From contig NZ_CP007446.1 in NCBI RefSeq assembly GCF_000600005.1, positions 2,010,894 through 2,074,893 on the forward strand: a stretch of DNA of 64,000 bases, in the 5' to 3' direction. This DNA is from Snodgrassella alvi wkB2. Lineage in GTDB: Bacteria > Pseudomonadota > Gammaproteobacteria > Burkholderiales > Neisseriaceae. The notes below the pieces were generated by a model. The model was given only the letters and a program-made list of their open reading frames with translations, did not search any database and was not told where the DNA came from. Of the stretch, positions 63,483 to 64,000 are shown piece after piece. Made by a program: the position numbers and the translations under genes. How positions within the stretch are numbered: position 1 is the first letter of the stretch; every line of letters starts with the position of its first letter.

Positions 63483-63504
63483 AAAAAACCAGCCTTTTTG
63501 GCTG
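63483..63504 (-). terminator. Short terminator after the Q-like gene
   Basis: CAGCC/GGCTG stem, five-base loop, six T on the minus strand, about 105 bp beyond the 124-aa gene. Confidence 0.55.
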
Positions 63505-63609
63505 ATTAATATGGATACTGAATCGCGCGAATAAGGTTTATATATCTTTATCTTATGTCTTATCCGAAACATAGCATAATTATAAATTTTCACTCCCGCT
63601 TTTTCAATG

Positions 63610-63984
63610 CTAAAAGCTTGAATATTCCAAATTTTTACCTAATTTAACCAAAATATCACCCATTCCGACCTCTAGCTTATCTATACAGTCACAATGCAGC
63701 TTGTTAATGATGGTTTTAACATGGGATAACTTCCTGTTCAGCCTCTGTGCACCCCAGTCGAATTTATCCTGTAGCTGTATATAGGTTTTATTCTTGGTAA
63801 AAAGGTATTCCAGCAAGGTATCGCACTCTAACGGCTGAATATATGAATCTCTGGCTAATACGTAGTTTGTTAAATCAATAATACCGGACAGGTTATAGCC
63901 GTATTCTGCATTAATCAGCGTCCATTCAATATCATTTAAAATACGCTCTACACGGGTTAACAGCATGGAACTGTTTGCATGCAT
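63610..63984 (-). CDS. Putative phage antitermination (Q/RinA-like) protein, possibly 5' partial
   Basis: 124 residues from the first ATG; the frame stays open to the right edge and no ribosome site is seen, so the real start may lie outside. The C-terminal half (YIQLQDKFDWGAQRLNRKLSHVKTIINKL) looks like a sigma-region-4-type HTH found in late-gene activators. Its place immediately before a promoter-terminator pair and the packaging genes suggests late antitermination. Family not proven. Confidence 0.5.
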   Translation of the reverse strand: MHANSSMLLTRVERILNDIEWTLINAEYGYNLSGIIDLTNYVLARDSYIQPLECDTLLEYLFTKNKTYIQLQDKFDWGAQRLNRKLSHVKTIINKLHCDCIDKLEVGMGDILVKLGKNLEYSSF

Positions 63985-64000
63985 ATCATGCTGGCTTAGC

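Noticed and set aside
35443-64000. Mu-like transposable phage
   Set aside because: A Mu F-like head protein is present, but the DUF4055 portal, terminase pair, lambda-like G/GT and C4/Rha genes do not form a Mu gene set and no transposase is visible.

Overview
The window reads as a low-to-mid GC betaproteobacterial chromosome of the family Neisseriaceae. Support comes from the 12-mer AGGCTGCCTGAA (a Neisseriaceae DNA-uptake-sequence dialect, twice exact, at 29106 and 31177), the gene order fimV-truA-trpF-trpB-trpA-accD, a lipoprotein DsbC and a zapB-like/zapA/6S RNA block. My best guess is the bee-gut genus Snodgrassella or a close relative; this is inference, not a database match.

Region 1 (1-35.4 kb) is ordinary chromosome. 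It opens with an AT-rich, probably acquired NepI-like efflux pump cut by the window edge, followed by a wrecked secreted-protein gene. Next come an ACT-domain protein, a candidate Hfq-type sRNA with an anti-Shine-Dalgarno stretch (about 2234-2322), tyrA, a PolB-like exonuclease, dsbC and a DUF488 protein. A leftward block holds fimV, truA, trpF, trpB, an MFS pump, an ACT protein, a PFL/UPF0210 protein, trpA and accD; decayed AT-rich material lies between trpF and trpB. Then come yciB-yciI-bolA with two periplasmic foldases, a GNAT, yceI, rlmD, an L,D-transpeptidase, a GIY-YIG protein, dnaE, 6S RNA with zapA and a ZapB-like protein, gpsA, fabF, acpP and a prolyl oligopeptidase.

Region 2 (about 35.4 kb to the right edge) is a prophage whose late genes run leftward. 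From right to left: a candidate Q-type antiterminator followed by a promoter-terminator pair; ParB-like, ABC-ATPase and GNAT genes, the last two joinable by -1 frameshift at an A9 run; small and large terminase, DUF4055-type portal, Mu F-like head protein, scaffold, capsid, connectors and tail tube; and lambda-like G/GT tail chaperones with a slippery A7. Two large tail proteins and a tape measure follow. A terminator-insulated cassette (45.8-48.2 kb) sits between tail genes and carries a Rha antirepressor under a C4-type antisense RNA, a 39-aa membrane peptide and a degenerate J-like membrane protein. The left end has a LamG-like appendage protein, holin-like proteins, an endolysin, and a rightward non-lytic segment. 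That segment contains a striking array of inverted repeats with an exact 45-bp period, several RNA-like hairpins with 'GCCAGC' terminators, and an XRE-ImmA/IrrE metalloprotease. No integrase or second prophage end lies inside the window.

Strongest leads: (i) the ParB + ABC-ATPase::GNAT cassette, possibly a DNA-modification system expressed by frameshifting; (ii) the 45-bp inverted-repeat array; (iii) the C4 RNA/Rha module with its upstream terminated leader; (iv) the anti-SD sRNA.
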